Shown here piece by piece: positions 17,962-27,100 of a stretch of DNA of 57,373 nucleotides; within the stretch, counting starts at the first letter, position 1; every line of letters starts with the position of its first letter. The position numbers and the translations under genes are program-made. Source of the DNA: an uncultured Lachnospiraceae bacterium (GTDB lineage Bacteria; Bacillota; Clostridia; Lachnospirales; Lachnospiraceae); contig CANREG010000011.1 in assembly GCA_947629565.1 (NCBI GenBank), forward strand, positions 1 through 57,373, given 5' to 3'. Under the pieces are notes generated by a model, which had not been told where the DNA came from, did no database searches, and saw only the letters and a list, made by a program, of their open reading frames with translations.

Positions 17962-19134
17962 TTACCCCTCAACACATTTCTCTAAGCTGTCGCTCATTCC
18001 AACGCCCAGTTTAGCAAGTCCATCTGCAAGAACATTGCCGGGGTTATAATCTTTTTTAACACTATGCGACGTTTTTTGTATGCTTTGAATTTGAATTTTC
18101 ATTACTTCTTTTTTTTCGCCGTCCCCTCGATTTCCTGTTCTCATATTATATATATACTGAGCGACTATCAGAGTAATCGGAGCTTTTCCCAATCCGTAAG
18201 AAGCCCATTTAATTTCATCGCAGTCATAAACAATTGTAAGTTTTGACAAGTGCAATGTTTCATAAGCATATTTAATCGCTTCCATGCATGCCGCCACCTC
18301 ACCAATAATATTCCTGCTCATTTTGATGTCTTTGACTTGTTTGACTTCTTCGACTTTGTCTTTTTTTATCTCCTCGGGAATCAAAGCAATCAAACCATTC
18401 ATCAGCCTCTCAATTTGAAGCTCGTTTGTACCCAAAGAAAACATCTGTATATCTTCTGGATTTTCACCACAAACAAAAGCAACGCCTAAACCAATGGAAT
18501 CTCCCCTATAACTACCATCAACATACGCCACTCCTTCACCCTGTTCCCATTTCCTGCCTTTGTGCTGCTCACAAATTTTCGATTTCAACGAATCTATAGT
18601 AGGACCTGATTCAGTAATAGAATGTTTAGACAATTTTTCATCCTCGTTAACATATGCATTAAATATAGGGCGGATAATCTCTTTTAAATTGTCCATTAAA
18701 CGGTCCCTTGTCCTCGACGTGCTATATAGGACATTGCCATTTAATATGCTGAGTTCATCGTCCCCATATATAGCTATACATATAGTCCTATCTGCTTTAG
18801 TTTTGTCATATATATATTCCCTTACTTTTTCAATGCAGTACTCCTGACAGCCAGGACAAACTTCCTCATATGATTTTTTTCTCTCTTCCTTTTTACAATT
18901 TCCATAATCCCAATTGTGATATTTTCTGTATCTTATTTCTTCTCCATATTCTGTTTGGTATGAGCCTGTTATTTTAGGCAATTTACCTTTTATATCTTTT
19001 ATCGCTTCTGTTTCTTCCTCATCTTCTATCATTATATAATATTTTTCTTTTTTATTAGCGTTTTCCGCCGTCCCCACATTCTTTGATAATCCCTGTCCTT
19101 CTTCCTTTTTGTCCTGTTTAAACATTTTATCCAT
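17962..19134 (-). CDS. RNase HI-like protein lacking a hybrid-binding domain
   Basis: 390 residues from an ATG with AGGAGG seven bases upstream; a longer reading adds 26 residues but begins inside the palindrome at 19187-19212. The C-terminal 170 residues have the RNase HI fold with the four acidic residues: Asp206 in AYVDGSY, Glu279 in IIGEVAACMEA, Asp304 in IVYDCDEI, and Asp371 in NVLADGLAKLG. The IVYDCDEIKWA pattern is that of bacterial RNase HI proteins that normally carry an N-terminal viroplasmin hybrid-binding domain. Here that domain is missing and is found on the next gene instead. The N-terminal 200 residues are charged, with a CPGCQEYC cluster near 93-100, and match nothing I know. 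It should cut RNA in RNA:DNA hybrids. Confidence 0.82.
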   Translation of the reverse strand: MDKMFKQDKKEEGQGLSKNVGTAENANKKEKYYIMIEDEEETEAIKDIKGKLPKITGSYQTEYGEEIRYRKYHNWDYGNCKKEERKKSYEEVCPGCQEYCIEKVREYIYDKTKADRTICIAIYGDDELSILNGNVLYSTSRTRDRLMDNLKEIIRPIFNAYVNEDEKLSKHSITESGPTIDSLKSKICEQHKGRKWEQGEGVAYVDGSYRGDSIGLGVAFVCGENPEDIQMFSLGTNELQIERLMNGLIALIPEEIKKDKVEEVKQVKDIKMSRNIIGEVAACMEAIKYAYETLHLSKLTIVYDCDEIKWASYGLGKAPITLIVAQYIYNMRTGNRGDGEKKEVMKIQIQSIQKTSHSVKKDYNPGNVLADGLAKLGVGMSDSLEKCVEG

Positions 19135-19186
19135 TTGCGTTCCTCCTAATGCCCATTTATATTGGAAATAGCTATAAATCAGGTAC

Positions 19187-19212
19187 GTATCAAAATGTGT
19201 ACTTTTTGACAT
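19187..19212. promoter_or_regulatory. 26-bp imperfect palindrome upstream of the RNase HI-like gene
   Basis: Arms GTATCAAAATGT and ACTTTTTGACAT around a central GT. It matches the perfect palindrome at 19352-19377 with three arm differences and is a second binding site for the same protein, either the serine recombinase or a repressor. It lies about 50 bases before the RNase HI-like start. Confidence 0.6.
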
Positions 19213-19351
19213 GATTTTTCCCTATATATCCATTTGAAATAGGAAATAGCTAAATCATCCTCTACTTACTAAAAACATGAAAATACTAATTAAAACAAAA
19301 AATTTCTTGAATAAGTTATTTAAAAATGGTAAAATATTCCATATGAATTAT

Positions 19352-19377
19352 GTGTCAAAAAGTACACTTTTTGACAC
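19352..19377. promoter_or_regulatory. 26-bp perfect palindrome between resolvase and RNase HI-like gene
   Basis: Perfect 12-bp arms GTGTCAAAAAGT and ACTTTTTGACAC flank a central AC. Outer TGTC/GACA ends with a two-base centre are what serine resolvase subsites look like, and the resolvase gene ends eight bases away. A copy lies 165 bases further at 19187-19212. An operator for the RNase HI-like operon is the alternative. Confidence 0.65.
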
Positions 19378-19384
19378 GCTAAGA

Positions 19385-20023
<639 letters not shown>

Positions 20024-20063
20024 TCATTCCTCCTAAAAGATTCTTTGAAACAAACAGAACATC

Positions 20064-20100
20064 AAAAAAGGTTCTATCATAATTTCTACAATAGAACCTT
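20064..20100 (-). terminator. Intrinsic terminator after the flavin reductase gene
   Basis: A 10-bp stem AAGGTTCTAT/ATAGAACCTT with a 13-base loop is followed on the minus strand by six T. It ends the unit beginning at 20766, before the resolvase gene. Confidence 0.75.
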
Positions 20101-20196
20101 CTTAAAGCCAATAATTATATCAATGTACTTTTTGCTGAACCACGCCTTCGTCGCATTCCCAACGAATATTTCCGGACACTGCGTCTCATATCAACA

Positions 20197-20766
20197 TCAT
20201 TTCATGTATCCCATACCGCTGTCCCATGCCTGACCAACCTTCTCGCCAATAGCATAATAGCCGTTCTGGAACTGGTCAAATACAAAGGCATTTAATTTAG
20301 ACGGTTCCACATTCCCATCTTGATTCAGGACATTTTCTTCTGCAAGGACATTGACAATTTCGCCTAACACCCGGAAACCATAGACCGTCTGCTGAAGCTC
20401 AACTGCCTTACATTCTAAAGTCACAGGATATTCCTCCACAATCGGAGCGTCCACCCGGCTGCTCTTAACTGCATGCATTCCGGTACATTCAAATTTATCT
20501 GCCCTTTTATGTCCGGAAGCGATTCCGAAGAAATCGGATTCTTTCAGGTGTGGAATGTCCGCAATGCTTAAGGTAAAGGCATTCCGCTTTTTGATGTTAT
20601 CCGCCGTCTTATGCGCTTCTCCGATATTCAGGGCCACCATGTTGCTTGCACAGATTCCACCCCACGCCATATTCATAACATCAACGGTATCGTCATCATT
20701 GTAGGTTGCAATCATCAATACCGGCATTGGGAATAAATAAGGTTTAACTCCAAGATCTTTTTTCAT
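20197..20766 (-). CDS. Flavin reductase family (flavoredoxin-like) protein
   Basis: 189 residues. The pattern PMPVLMIATYNDDDTVDVMNMAWGG (read in parts) and the FTLSIADIPHLKESDFFG segment match the flavin reductase-like FMN-binding split-barrel family. Members bind FMN and pass electrons or reduce free flavin in the cytoplasm. AGGAGG lies seven bases before the ATG at 20766; a longer reading adds 15 hydrophobic codons that are not supported. Single gene, with an apparent terminator hairpin in its upstream region and another after its stop. Confidence 0.85.
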   Translation of the reverse strand: MKKDLGVKPYLFPMPVLMIATYNDDDTVDVMNMAWGGICASNMVALNIGEAHKTADNIKKRNAFTLSIADIPHLKESDFFGIASGHKRADKFECTGMHAVKSSRVDAPIVEEYPVTLECKAVELQQTVYGFRVLGEIVNVLAEENVLNQDGNVEPSKLNAFVFDQFQNGYYAIGEKVGQAWDSGMGYMK

Positions 20767-20784
20767 TGTCATACCTCCTCGTAT

Positions 20785-20836
20785 AAAAAAATAAGATAAG
20801 AGAACAAGCAATCAAATCATTCCCCATTCTCTTATC
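20785..20836 (-). terminator. Hairpin with T tract between MFS and flavin reductase genes
   Basis: Perfect 10-bp arms GATAAGAGAA (20795-20804) and TTCTCTTATC (20827-20836), followed on the minus strand by a run of T. It probably ends the MFS transcript; an attenuator in the flavin reductase leader is possible. Confidence 0.6.
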
Positions 20837-20893
20837 ATTATATATATTGAATCTGAAAAATCAAATTAATTTTTGCCTTTATCAGATTCCCTG

Positions 20894-22171
20894 TCACTTT
20901 AGCATCTGTATATCCTTCCTGCGGTAAAACAGATAACTAAACAGGCTTCCCAGCACGCCGGTACACAGGAACATAACGGCCATGCCGCTGCCAAAGCCCT
21001 CGCCCACCAGCAGATGAAGGAACTCCGTCACGCCGTTGTCCTTTCGCATAAAAGGCTCAAACACATAATCCGCAAGAAAGCCCCCTGCCAAAATCCCAAC
21101 GGGTATGGTGCCAAACTGAATCGCATTGCGGACGGCAAAAATCCGCCCCTGTATATACATTGGCACATGCTCATAAAAAATCACATTCTGCCCCGCATTG
21201 ATAAACGGAATGGGAAGGCTTGCCATAAGTCCTGCAAAGGACCACAAAACCACATTCTGTCCAAGCCCCATCATCAAATCTCCCAGCAGAAAAGACAGCA
21301 TGGCAGAAAAATATATCATTTTCACGCTGCTGCCATTCCATTTTCCGGAAGCCACAATCACACCGCCTAATATGCCGCCAATCCCCATCAGCGCATTTAC
21401 CATGCCCAGCGCAAAGGAATTATTTCCGCTCCTTGCTAAAATCATGGGAGACAGAATATTTTCATATGTCAGTCTGGAAAAGAAGTTAATCAGCGCCATT
21501 GTAATGATAATGGTAAAAATGGCCTTATTGCGTATGAGATAACGAAAACCTTCCCCGCATCCGGCGAAAATTCCCTTACTCTCCTTTTTTGCCAAATTCT
21601 CCTCCGGAATCTGAATAAACACCAGCAGCACAAAAAATGCAATGGCAAAGCTCACCAAATCCACAGCCAATATAAGCCCAAGCCCATAGAACCCATACAA
21701 AGCCGAAGCCAGAACAGGGGCAAGCACCATAACCAGATTATCGGAAAAGGAATTCATTCCGCTGACCTTGGCAATCTTTTCCTTCGGCACCATTTTCCCC
21801 ACAGCTACCGCCGACGCCGGTCCCTGAAAGGCATTCATCAGCCCTAGCACAAAATTAATCATATAAATGTGATATATCTGCAAGGCTCCCGACAGACCAA
21901 GTCCCAACACTGTCACAGAACATAATGCGGCTATGGAATCCGCCGCCAGCATAATACTTTTTTTCCTGTGGCTGTCCACAAAGCTCCCCGCCACTACGCT
22001 GACCAAAATGTATGGCACATAGTTAAAAAATGACATTAGCGAAACCGTCATCGCAGAGTTATGCTGCTCGTACGCCCACAAAATCAGGGCAAAGCCGGTC
22101 ATTTGGCTGCCAAGCTGCGATATGGCCTGGCTCAACCAGAATACAATATATTTTTTATAATTTTTCTCCAT
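20894..22171 (-). CDS. MFS transporter, DHA3/macrolide-efflux-like
   Basis: 425 residues with 12 hydrophobic segments. The N-terminus, YIVFWLSQAISQLGSQMTGF followed by ILWAYEQ, and the loop SFVDSHRKKSIMLAADS between helices 2 and 3 fit the DHA3 branch of MFS drug exporters, which includes MefA-type macrolide pumps. It should export a small molecule by proton antiport. AAGGAG precedes the ATG. The next genes upstream on the same strand encode a BceRS-like two-component system 157 bases away, which might control it. Confidence 0.87.
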   Translation of the reverse strand: MEKNYKKYIVFWLSQAISQLGSQMTGFALILWAYEQHNSAMTVSLMSFFNYVPYILVSVVAGSFVDSHRKKSIMLAADSIAALCSVTVLGLGLSGALQIYHIYMINFVLGLMNAFQGPASAVAVGKMVPKEKIAKVSGMNSFSDNLVMVLAPVLASALYGFYGLGLILAVDLVSFAIAFFVLLVFIQIPEENLAKKESKGIFAGCGEGFRYLIRNKAIFTIIITMALINFFSRLTYENILSPMILARSGNNSFALGMVNALMGIGGILGGVIVASGKWNGSSVKMIYFSAMLSFLLGDLMMGLGQNVVLWSFAGLMASLPIPFINAGQNVIFYEHVPMYIQGRIFAVRNAIQFGTIPVGILAGGFLADYVFEPFMRKDNGVTEFLHLLVGEGFGSGMAVMFLCTGVLGSLFSYLFYRRKDIQMLK

Positions 22172-22328
22172 CGAATTTATCTCCTTATAGTTTAATCTTA
22201 TTATTGCCTATAAGTACAAAATCCGATGCGGGCAATCTAAATTCCTTTTATCCCTCTGTACAAGTATTGCCCTGCGTCAGACCTTGTACAGAGATAAATG
22301 CTCAAATCAATTCTCATATGACACAACA

Positions 22329-23345
22329 TTAATGTCCCTCCCCAAAATAACTATTTTTAGGAAACAGAAGCCTTACCTCTGTTCCCACATTTTCTTCCGA
22401 ATCAAGCTCAATGCCAAGCCCTAATTTATCGCACAGCTTTTTACAAAGATAAAGCCCAATCCCCGTAGATTTCTTCCCGATTCTGCCATTGGTTCCGGTA
22501 AATCCCTTTTCAAATACCTTCGGCACCTCCGAAGCCTTAATTCCAATTCCGTTATCCCGGATATGGAGGACAACCGACTCCTTTCCCTGCTCCGCAAAAA
22601 AGCAGATTTCGCTGTCTGTCTCCTTCCGGTATTTAATGCTGTTGGCGAGAATCTGGTTCAGGATAAAATGACACCATTTGGCGTCTGCATACACAAAAGC
22701 GTCCACATTCTCTATAACAATGCGGATATGCTGATTAATCAAAGTCTGCTTATTCCTCTTTACCGCCTCATTTACCATATCCGGCAGATGGCACTTCGTT
22801 ATCCGGTAATCCTTATTGGCATAGCTGCTCCTTGCATAGTAAAGGGCCTGCTCCGTATAGTCCTCTATCCTGTTCAGCTCCTCTCCAATGCTTTCAGATA
22901 CCGCATTGCGGTTGTTTTCAATAATCATCTTGGCAGTGGCAATAGGCAGCTTGATTTCATGAATCCAAAGTTCGATGTAATCCTTATATTCCTGCTGGAT
23001 ATGCTTGTGGGCATTGACCTGCTCCGCCATGGATTTGCCGGTCTCCGCCAATATCTCCATAAGCTGCCTTTCCTCAGTAAAGGCAGCCGCTCCTAACATC
23101 TCCACAATCAGATATTTCTCCTCTAACTGTTCTAGCTTTCCCTGCACATCATCATAAAATACCTTTTTGGCATGGTACTCCAAAAAGACGCCAAGCAAAA
23201 ATGCAGCCGGAACCGCTAAGGCAACATAGATATGAACAAATCCGTTTACCTGATAGGTCAGCAGAAAAATCTCAGTGGTCATAACGGCAAACGCCAGCAG
23301 TAATATCGTTTTCCATCTCTCCCAAAGATAGGTCGTAAACTTCAT
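22329..23345 (-). CDS. Sensor histidine kinase, BceS-like intramembrane-sensing type
   Basis: 338 residues. Two membrane helices at about 12-31 and 36-55 are joined by only a few residues, so there is no outer sensing domain. The dimerisation helix has the phospho-accepting His129 in LWIHEIKLPIA; the ATPase part has an N-box at FILNQILANSIKYR and G-boxes RDNGIGIK and GKKSTGIGLYLCKKL. Such short kinases usually sense envelope stress together with a BceAB-type ABC transporter; none is adjacent here. It is co-directional with the response regulator 63 bases upstream. Confidence 0.9.
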   Translation of the reverse strand: MKFTTYLWERWKTILLLAFAVMTTEIFLLTYQVNGFVHIYVALAVPAAFLLGVFLEYHAKKVFYDDVQGKLEQLEEKYLIVEMLGAAAFTEERQLMEILAETGKSMAEQVNAHKHIQQEYKDYIELWIHEIKLPIATAKMIIENNRNAVSESIGEELNRIEDYTEQALYYARSSYANKDYRITKCHLPDMVNEAVKRNKQTLINQHIRIVIENVDAFVYADAKWCHFILNQILANSIKYRKETDSEICFFAEQGKESVVLHIRDNGIGIKASEVPKVFEKGFTGTNGRIGKKSTGIGLYLCKKLCDKLGLGIELDSEENVGTEVRLLFPKNSYFGEGH

Positions 23346-23356
23346 GCTTTCAACTC

Positions 23357-23375
23357 TTCTGTCTGAAAGACAGAA
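23357..23375. other. Small perfect hairpin in the response-regulator/kinase spacer
   Basis: TTCTGTCT/AGACAGAA, 8-bp arms with a three-base loop, lies 12 bases before the kinase start in the mRNA. It could lower kinase expression or mark an RNA processing site. No T tract follows. Confidence 0.45.
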
Positions 23376-23408
23376 TACGCTCCTCCATGCTTTCTCGTTT
23401 AACTCCGG

Positions 23409-24077
23409 TTACAACAGCATATACCCCTGTCCCCGCTTTGTCACAATCCGCTCCTTAAGTCCTAACTCCTCTAACTTCTTCCGTATTCTGGTCATGTTCA
23501 CTGTCAGGGTATTGTCGTCAATAAATGCTTCATTTTCCCACAAATCATTCATTATGGCTTCCCTTGACACAATGCTTCCCCGGTTTTTTACCAGGCATTT
23601 CATAATCCGCAGTTCGTTTACGGTAAGCTCTGCGCAAGCGGCTCCCGTCTCAATGCGGCTTTTCGATAAATCAAGGACAAAGTCCCCGCAGTCCACCGTA
23701 TCGCAGACGGCCTGCCCGCCGCTTCGTTTCAGCACCGCCACAATCTTAGCCAATAATATCTGCGGATTAAAGGGCTTCGTCACATAGTGGTCTGCCCCAT
23801 AGTGCATGGAGAGAAGCTCGTCTAGCTCGCTGTCCCTGCTGGTTATCATAATGACCGGCGTATCCGACACCTTGCGGTACTCCTTGAGCAGATATTCCCC
23901 GTCTGCGCCCGGCAGGTTAATGTCGAGCAAAATCAGTTCCGCATCCGACTGCACCATGGACGCTAATGCCTGCTCATAATGCTTTACGCCCTCCGTCTCA
24001 TATCCATTGCGGTTTAAAAAAATCTCCAACTCATACCGCAGCTTTTCATCATCTTCTAATATCAATATTTTCTGCAT
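23409..24077 (-). CDS. OmpR-family response regulator, BceR-like
   Basis: 222 residues. Receiver domain 1-115 with acidic pocket Asp9/Asp10, phospho-acceptor Asp52 in LLDINLPGADG and the conserved lysine in YVTKPFNPQ. The winged-helix DNA-binding domain spans about 125-220 and contains ELTVNELRIMKCLVKNRG and the recognition segment NTLTVNMTRIRKKLEELG. It should be phosphorylated by the kinase encoded next and control envelope-stress or drug-resistance genes. AAAGGG precedes the ATG. Confidence 0.92.
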   Translation of the reverse strand: MQKILILEDDEKLRYELEIFLNRNGYETEGVKHYEQALASMVQSDAELILLDINLPGADGEYLLKEYRKVSDTPVIMITSRDSELDELLSMHYGADHYVTKPFNPQILLAKIVAVLKRSGGQAVCDTVDCGDFVLDLSKSRIETGAACAELTVNELRIMKCLVKNRGSIVSREAIMNDLWENEAFIDDNTLTVNMTRIRKKLEELGLKERIVTKRGQGYMLL

Positions 24078-24155
24078 ATCCGTATTCCCTTTCCTGCTGC
24101 CTTGCTATGGAATGTAAAACGCCCGCCAATCAGAAAGCTTTTTGCAACTGCGCCA

Positions 24156-27100
24156 TTATACAGGCACCGGAATCTCTCTGTCCAATGCAAAGGAGTAAAT
24201 GTAGGTCTCCGCAACGGTAAGCCCCGTAAGCTGCTCCAATGTGTCCTTATAATATTTTAACTGGGTTTCATACCGGTTGGCAAGCATTTTTTCCTGTCCT
24301 TGCCTTACCCTGTCCGTCTTATAATCCACTAACACCAAAGCGTCCCCCTCCCGAAAATAGGCGTCGATGATTCCCTGTACGACAACAGGCGTCTGCTCCT
24401 TTCCTTCCCAGTCCGGAAAGAGCCTGTCTGGCGGAACGCCGATTACAAATTTCTTCTCCTTATACAGCAATCCTTTCCTTGCGGCGTTGCCCATGCGTTG
24501 TCCGAGAGCGGAATTAGCAAAGGAGAAAACCTTGTCTGCTGTGACAAATTCCTTTGTCTCCTCCGGAAGAAAGCCCTCCCGCCAGAGCCTGTCCAAATGC
24601 GCCTCAATCTCCTGCCGGGTGACTGCTCCCGCATTGTCAAAAAGCTCCATGGCCTTGTGCATCCATGTACCTTTCTGCGCAGCGTTAAAGGGCTGTTTGC
24701 CGGAGATGAAACAAGGTTCATCCGGCACATATTTATCCTGAAGCTGCGTCTGTCTTGCCACCACATCCGAGGGTTCGTAATCTGTCTCATATATCCGCTT
24801 AATCTCCGTCACCGACAGCTTCGATTTCTGTCTGGTCAGCCTGTCGTCTTCATATGTCCATAAAAGCCCTTTTTCAATCTCCGCCTTTCCTGCCGCCGGC
24901 GCCTGTCGCAGCAGTTCTAACTGCCCCATCTTATCCATCTGTTTTTCCGCCAGAGAACGGACATGGGTAACCGCCATGCTCTTAAAATCATAGACCTCTG
25001 TGTGCAGGCGTATATTCGGGATATCCAGCGCAAAGGACAGTTCATAATCTGCGGAGAGAATCGTTTCCCCTTTTTTATCCATGCGCTTCCTCACCTTTTC
25101 CATTGCCTCATGAAAACTCCGGTTCCGCATGAAAGCCGCCGTAATAAAATCCAGATAACTCCCGGCGGAACGGACAATGCTATAGGATAGCTTCTGCTCC
25201 TTTCTCTCCGCCACCCCTTTATAGCGTTCAATCAGTTTGGGAATGTCCGGCGTTACCCCGGTCATAATCAGCTTTTCCTTTGCACGGGTAAGCCCCACAT
25301 ATAAAATCCGCAATTCCTCGGCAATGCTCTCACTTGTCATCAGCGATGCCACCGCCTGCCGCCGCAGGGTATCGTTGCCGCACCGTCTGTCCGTATCTAC
25401 ATATTTGGCCGCCAGATGATAATCGGAATGAATGATAAGCGGCGTCTTCGTATCCATCAGATTAAATCCCTTGCCAATGCCGGAGAGAAAAACTACCGGA
25501 AATTCCAGTCCCTTGCTCTTGTGTATGCTCATAATCCGAACCACATCTTCATTGCTTTCCTGGGCCGGGGCATCGCCTAAGGACACGGATTTTTCCCGCA
25601 GCTTCTCCACAAACCGCAGATAATCGAACAGGGTTTTAAACGCTCCCTGCTCAAACCGTTTCGTCTCCGCTAAAAACAAATCCAGATTTTTAATCCGCTG
25701 TCCGCCCTCCGGCATAGCCTCCACATAGTAATAATATCCCATGCGGTAATAGATATCCGACAAAAGCTGCCCCAAGCCGGTATACGCCTTCCGCTCCTGG
25801 ATATCCTCAATGATTGCAACAAACTGCCTGCATTTTGGGCAAAGCGTCTGCAAAATATATTCCCTGCTATTAGAATGTCCTAACTTAAACGCCTCCTCTA
25901 TCAGCTTGCCCATATCATGGTCGCCGCCTGCTTCCTGTTCCCCGCCATAGGCGGCAAGCCTTTCGACAACCCTGTAAAGGTGTCCTCTTTTTTCCTGCAT
26001 CCTGCCTTGCAGCAGCGCCAGCATGGCCAGCTCCTCATTGTTCATTTTTCCAAAGAAGCCTCTGAGCGCCGCCGCTAATTCCACATCATTATAGGGATTG
26101 TCTGCCACCTGAAGCAGACTTAACAGCAGGCGTATTTCTACCGTATCAAAATAACCGTTTTCATTCTGTACCTTTGCGGGAATACCGCTGTCCATCAAGA
26201 CCTCGCTGAAAATCTGCTGAAAGGCTTTCGGGGCGCGGAACAATATTACAATGTCCTTAAATTCGACATTCCGAAGGCGCCCGGTTTCACTGTCCGTCAC
26301 CTGATAGGGCTTTCCTCCTTCCCGTCCAAGCAAGCGGTTAATTCTGCCCGCCACAACAGAAGCCTCCAACTCTATCCTGCCAATGTCCTCTAAATTCTCG
26401 TCCAGCGTCTCCTTCTTTTCGCTGATTACCTCTTCATCCCCTGCATTTAAGAAGACAAAATCCTTGCTTTCTCCCAACAGCAGTTCCACACAATCCGTCT
26501 CTCCCTCATTTGAACCGTCCTCCATCGGCGGAAAGTCTTTTCCCGGCACCAATTCTTCATTTTCCGTATAATCAATCCCGCCTAACTCTTTTCCCATAAT
26601 CTGGTAAAAGATATAGTTAATCGTCTCTAATACATTTGCCCGGCTCCGGAAATTGTTCTTGAGCAGGATTTTCCGGCAGGAATGTCCGGCCTCCATGGGA
26701 TAGGCGTGGTATTTGTCCATAAATAAATCCGGCCTTGCCATACGGAAACCGTAGATACTCTGCTTTACATCTCCCACCATGAAAATATTATATTCTCCCT
26801 TGGAAATTTTAGACACGCACCTTAAAATATCCTCCTGTAAATAGTTGCTGTCCTGATACTCGTCAATGAGAATTTCCCGGAACCCGTCAGAAAGCTCTGC
26901 GGCGGCGGCGCTTGGCACCGGATTGCCGTCCCCGTCGTATCCGCTGCACAATACCTGCAAGGCAAAATGCTCTATATCACTAAACTCCAATATATTTTTT
27001 TTCATCTTCGCCTGCAAAAAACATCTCCGAAATTCGTCTGCAATATCAAGAAATGCCGACAACATGTTGCGCTGCTTTTCCATCTGCGAAAGGACCGTAT

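Noticed and set aside
19135-19212. N-terminal extension of the RNase HI-like protein by 26 residues
   Set aside because: Its start lies in a palindromic site and its ribosome binding site is weak, whereas AGGAGG precedes the internal ATG.
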